From: Minisyncoccota bacterium
GTDB lineage: Bacteria; Patescibacteriota; Minisyncoccia; Minisyncoccales; GWA2-38-27
Reading direction: 5' to 3'
Assembly (NCBI GenBank): GCA_028687715.1
Contig: JAQTZP010000002.1
Coordinates: 84,038 to 126,039 of the forward strand
Length of the DNA stretch: 42,002 nucleotides
In this document: one piece after another, positions 39,901 to 42,002 of the stretch
Layout: each line of letters begins with the position of its first letter
How positions within the stretch are numbered: the first letter of the stretch is position 1
Program-made: the position numbers and the translations under genes
The notes under the pieces: generated by a model
What the model saw: only the letters and a program-made list of their open reading frames with translations
Told to the model about the DNA's origin: nothing
Databases searched by the model: none

Positions 39901-40915
39901 CAAAATTAATTTTAGCTAAATCTATCTCTGTTTCTTTGAGAACAGAATCAAAAGAAACTTGAGCCTTAAAAAGAGCTAAATTTTTGAAAATAGAGCCTAA
40001 TTTATTTAGAATATCATTAGTTTTTGCTCCAAAGATTTTAAGATTTTTTTTGCCGATATCCAATATCTGCTCTATTAAAGAAAAAGGCTCTTCTAATTTT
40101 TCTTTAATCTTAGAAGTAATTTTTTCAAAAAAAGTTAATTCTTTATACTCAACTTCTGGAACAGGCTCGTCAAATATAATGTCTATTGAGTAGGGCTTCT
40201 GCCAGCTGTAGCCGCCGCCCTCCCCTTTTATTGTTTTCCCCTTAATTCGGATTATAAAAGGAGGCAAGCTCTTTTTATTTAATCTCTGCCATTCCTCCTG
40301 GCTCCAATAAGTGCCGTACATTGTATAGGCCCCATTAGAATTAGGAGGATAAATTTCTTTTGGGGAATGAAACTCAATAGAAACATCTGCTTCTTTTTCA
40401 CTATTAGGATGATAAACAATATTATAGCCGATAATCGGCTTTTCTTCTGTTCCTTTATATGATTTATATGAATAATTGCTTAAAACACCTGAAGCTATTT
40501 TTATTTCTTTTTGAAGAAACCAGTCTTTTGCTATCTCAACCGCCTTCTTAACAGATTCTTTTTCTATTTCTTCTATTATAGTTTTAACCCCTTCATCTCC
40601 TAATGATAAGGCAAGAAGCAGTCCTGATTTTTTAACAAGAAGCAAGAGAATTTCCTGAGGCATTTCTACCATTGCGTAATTCCAACCCTCTTTTTCAAGC
40701 GCTTTTTTAATCAAAAGAGAGGCTATTTGTTTTTCTAAATCTGAAATATTATCCGTTATAAGGAGGTCTAAATACTTCTGGCTTACCACTTGTTGTCTTG
40801 CAGAACCCAATAAAAGCTGAATATCATTATTTTTTAATTCAACCTCAGAGAGGGCAATATTTGGTATAAAAAGAAAAAATATGCCTAAAGCAATAAAAAT
40901 TAAGCTCTTTTTCAT
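36911..40915 (-). CDS. Large secreted protein: two lamin-tail domains, a fibronectin-like domain and a C-terminal beta-propeller
   Basis: The 1334-residue protein has a signal peptide (cleavage likely after ALS, residue 23). A helical N-terminal region reaches ~145, a beta-rich part follows to ~255, and a long helical segment (~265-410) leads to an acidic Glu/Asp/Asn linker (~415-470). A first lamin-tail domain occupies ~490-635 (VVINEVSWMG, DEWIELKN, ISLSGWQLLD, FYLLER). A fibronectin-like sandwich occupies ~650-755 (GFSLRWRE, YYFQIKAKD) and a second lamin-tail domain ~763-925 (LIITEILL, DEFIELYN). A PQQ-type beta-propeller fills ~945-1334, with blades such as IIALDREGKVRWEKVY, LIALNSLNGEMIWSYEI and LYAVSSDGSEKWRKEF. 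No catalytic motif or membrane anchor is seen. It is probably a cell-surface or envelope binding protein. Its start lies 44 bases below the preceding gene. Confidence 0.82.
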   Translation of the reverse strand: MKKSLIFIALGIFFLFIPNIALSEVELKNNDIQLLLGSARQQVVSQKYLDLLITDNISDLEKQIASLLIKKALEKEGWNYAMVEMPQEILLLLVKKSGLLLALSLGDEGVKTIIEEIEKESVKKAVEIAKDWFLQKEIKIASGVLSNYSYKSYKGTEEKPIIGYNIVYHPNSEKEADVSIEFHSPKEIYPPNSNGAYTMYGTYWSQEEWQRLNKKSLPPFIIRIKGKTIKGEGGGYSWQKPYSIDIIFDEPVPEVEYKELTFFEKITSKIKEKLEEPFSLIEQILDIGKKNLKIFGAKTNDILNKLGSIFKNLALFKAQVSFDSVLKETEIDLAKINFDNIVFKDIEQITDKSADLRQEIINTEYGYQDKEQDSFNLEKAQEIVDDISEKIDILSQKLGQMAENTIETSLSFKEANEEESVIELSIESDEENEDDKDDYIEDNKEEQNNQIVLNQESSQKSKTTKKYTGGGSKQEISYCEKSQQNQAFRDKVVINEVSWMGTEESSSDEWIELKNITDNPISLSGWQLLDREKQIKIVFGENDVIAPNGFYLLERTDDNSVPIAPANFIYTGALNDSNEALYLFGNECRLEDETAAEPEWPAGDKEEKLSMERGLDLSWHSYTGLGEFSIMGTPKAENSQPFIEESKEDSAFPTAFFNFSSSSDSLTFNITFEIKEGVREFETPSGISGFSLRWREKDNESWTEFEYQEVQDGPVTYLGDKEFIGLDEKGYYFQIKAKDIAGNESDWLPESGFLIEISIDKTLIITEILLKDDEFIELYNYGEQDINVSNCYLSYFSSDRDWNNPWRKKKFSDNTIINKKSYYLIGLKGYPVLDGNPNSDWQPYSNAQLNNDLGAVAVFPWDPEDKTIEEANLGRIDAVGWGGINVKEKEAADLPQEGESLQREINKEGQGYQDTDNNKSDFESGLVSPLNSKNEDFIPSSHNEHPWPAFLHDSQNHLNSPFTGLKDSLDPKPEIFIGGKSNDYFYNPFIDSNSNLYFSARINDKQGIYSFNQKGYKKWFFEGALHCLYVAGLDNDLIYIFNTCSDKKIIALDREGKVRWEKVYSDFTPRLYPNFKDNRIYLFADSLDSSSLIALNSLNGEMIWSYEIGSRIGAGNFPPTIAQNDIIYFGVNNILYAVSSDGSEKWRKEFPAIRLDGSETKDSLVGVPTIGLDGTIYVIIGREKEWQTLTDGGWKNCLHALDPDTQDEKWPELCDKFFGSSPISVSSSGNIYFSGGYSPAGSWITKLFGFNPDGSSLSNWPLNLGYEGINYFLTIDNDELIYGIFNNKLKVINSKGVEKHSINLEDNRIGPVALNGDGSVFISGAKKMYIIIKH

Positions 40916-40959
40916 AAACTAATAATAAATTATTTAATTTTAAAGAGCCTTAAAAAGAG

Positions 40960-41589
40960 CTATTTATTAAATGAAATTTGTTCAACGAATTTATTAAATT
41001 CATCTAGACATTTTTCTTTATAATCTTCTCCTGAGTAAACTTCAAAGCCTTGTATCTTATTATCTGTTAAAACAAGCAAACCTTGATTATAGCCAAGCAT
41101 AGAAGATACAAAGCTGGTTTTTAAAGAATTATAGCTTTTTAATTCTACGTTCTCAAAATCAATCTCTCCCTCTAGTTCAAAAGATTCTGCCCCTTTTCTG
41201 ATTTCTTCCTTCAGCTTCTCTAAATCTGATATTTCTTTCTCTATCCCTAAAGAAATTAAACATCCCTCTTTAGAATTAAATATGTTTTCTTCCTGTTCTT
41301 CAATATAGTTTTTATATAATTCCGGACTCATTATCCAAACCGGAGTTGCTAAATATTTCCCTTCTTTTCTTAAAAACCATCCTTGAGGGACTTTAAAGGT
41401 CAGACTGCCGTCTTTTGTTGTTATAATCTTTCCGTCGGGCGTTTCCTCGACTATATAATCCGCTAAGTCCTCTATTGTCTTTTCATTATCCTCTTTTTTG
41501 TATTCCTTCCAATAAAAAAATAATCCTATAATAAAAATAATTAGAATTAAAATAAAAAGAGTTTTTCTTCTTAAAAATCTGAAATTCAT
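40960..41589 (-). CDS. Membrane-anchored hypothetical protein (PsbP/lipoprotein-like extracytoplasmic domain)
   Basis: The 209-residue protein has a basic start (MNFRFLRRKT), one membrane helix at ~10-28 (LFILILIIFIIGLFFYW) and an extracytoplasmic domain of ~170 residues. That domain contains TTKDGSLTFKVPQGWFLRKEG, WIMSPELYKNY, a mid-domain cysteine (GCLISLGIE) and a C-terminal YKEKCLDEFNKFVEQISF. The 'F-VP-GW' beginning and late 'F--I--SF' helix resemble the PsbP/DUF-type fold found in many small envelope proteins, but this is a weak similarity. The two cysteines might form a disulfide. It is 44 bases upstream of the large lamin-tail protein and probably co-transcribed. Its function is unknown. 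Confidence 0.65.
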   Translation of the reverse strand: MNFRFLRRKTLFILILIIFIIGLFFYWKEYKKEDNEKTIEDLADYIVEETPDGKIITTKDGSLTFKVPQGWFLRKEGKYLATPVWIMSPELYKNYIEEQEENIFNSKEGCLISLGIEKEISDLEKLKEEIRKGAESFELEGEIDFENVELKSYNSLKTSFVSSMLGYNQGLLVLTDNKIQGFEVYSGEDYKEKCLDEFNKFVEQISFNK

Positions 41590-41880
41590 ACCAATAGTCC
41601 GAAGAATATTAATTTTAATATTTTATAATTTTTAGAGAAATCAAGCTATCTAATATTGTGGAAAACTAAAAACTCACTCTGTTTATTATTCAACATTAGG
41701 TTTAAAAAAAGAGGTTTTTTAGAGTGCGGAATTATTAAGATATAATCACCTCTCTCCATATTTATACACTATATATTAGGTTTAACCTTATATCCAGTCT
41801 AAATTATAAAGAAAACAATATCAATGTCTTAGAATATTTTTGATATAAAACGAAAAGATTCTTTTATTTAAGAACAATTA
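41590..41880. other. 291-base AT-rich intergenic region with inverted and direct repeats
   Basis: This gap holds an 18-bp inverted repeat (AATATTAA, TT, TTAATATT at 41605-41622) just above the 209-residue gene, and ATTAGGTTTA twice (41695-41704 and 41775-41784). No strong promoter stands out; TTGATT-N18-TATTAA on the minus strand near 41611-41645 is a weak candidate. I see no convincing terminator for tpiA. Confidence 0.45.
41605..41622. repeat. Perfect 18-base inverted repeat upstream of the 209-residue protein gene
   Basis: AATATTAA and TTAATATT are separated by TT and lie 16 bases above the ATG at 41589. It could be an operator, but it is made only of A and T in an AT-rich gap, so chance is possible. 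Confidence 0.4.
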
Positions 41881-42002
41881 TTAAATAGATGATTTTACTA
41901 TTTTGACAAATTCTCTCTTATCTAAAGAAGCTCCTCCTACCAAAAGCCCGTTAAATCCTGCTTCTTTGATATATCCTCTTGCATTAGCGCTGTTTACGCT
42001 TC
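41881..42002 (-). CDS. tpiA: Triosephosphate isomerase, C-terminal part (cut by right edge)
   Basis: The last ~40 codons of a gene entering from the right edge read SVNSANARGYIKEAGFNGLL, then VGGASLDKREFVKIVKSSI and TAA. SVN near the start corresponds to the phosphate-binding loop GGSVN and VGGASL to the final conserved loop of triosephosphate isomerase. The enzyme interconverts dihydroxyacetone phosphate and glyceraldehyde 3-phosphate in glycolysis. Only the C-terminus is visible, so catalytic Lys, His and Glu cannot be checked. It is a core metabolic gene marking the chromosomal background of the region. Confidence 0.92.
   Translation of the reverse strand, partial: SVNSANARGYIKEAGFNGLLVGGASLDKREFVKIVKSSI

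Overview
The window reads as a chromosomal segment of a low-GC bacterium, most likely a Patescibacteria/CPR (Parcubacteria-like) organism. This is inferred from the kinds of genes present: a secreted protein with a peptidoglycan-binding-like head and serial beta-sandwich modules, a second secreted protein with lamin-tail domains and a beta-propeller, an O-antigen-ligase/TPR protein, and a DUF5667-type membrane protein beside an ECF sigma factor. TGA is used as an ordinary stop, so the recoded genetic code of some CPR lineages does not apply. Every gene I can support lies on the minus strand, so the window is best read from right to left.

Right part (42002 to about 32.2 kb): the 3' end of tpiA, a small membrane-anchored protein, a 1334-residue secreted lamin-tail/beta-propeller protein, an AbiEi/AbiEii toxin-antitoxin pair with its own near-consensus promoter, three poorly characterised small genes (one a winged-helix regulator), and an ECF sigma factor followed by a DUF5667-type putative anti-sigma factor. 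The sigma gene is preceded by a cluster of six copies of an 8-bp word (TGTCCTAT/ATAGGACA).

Middle (32.2 to 26.0 kb): a 1138-residue secreted surface protein, probably S-layer-like, with its own promoter and terminator, followed by a membrane protein with an O-antigen ligase core and C-terminal TPRs, also with its own promoter.

Left part (25.95 kb to the left edge): about 26 kb of 25 tightly packed or overlapping genes that look like one polycistron. It starts at a near-perfect sigma-70 promoter whose -35 box is embedded in three 10-bp-phased direct repeats, and its first gene encodes a small excisionase-type DNA-binding protein. The other genes build an elaborate surface glycan. They comprise GDP-fucose synthesis (nucleotidyltransferase, Gmd, Fcl), a Wzx flippase, glycosyltransferases and a methyltransferase. 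They also include a legionaminic-type nonulosonic acid module (DegT aminotransferase, acyltransferase, LegG, LegI, LegF) and a pseudaminic-type module (PseB, PseC and a second NeuB-family synthase cut by the edge). Four radical SAM enzymes, three of the B12-binding architecture, are interleaved with them.

Working model (inference): the operon makes an oligosaccharide with one or two nonulosonic acids and fucose, modified by radical SAM chemistry. Wzx flips it, and the adjacent O-antigen-ligase/TPR protein transfers or polymerises it, plausibly onto the neighbouring surface protein. The most novel-looking points are the radical SAM load of the operon, a CBS-SDR fusion, the promoter-embedded repeats next to the HTH gene, and the word array upstream of the sigma gene.
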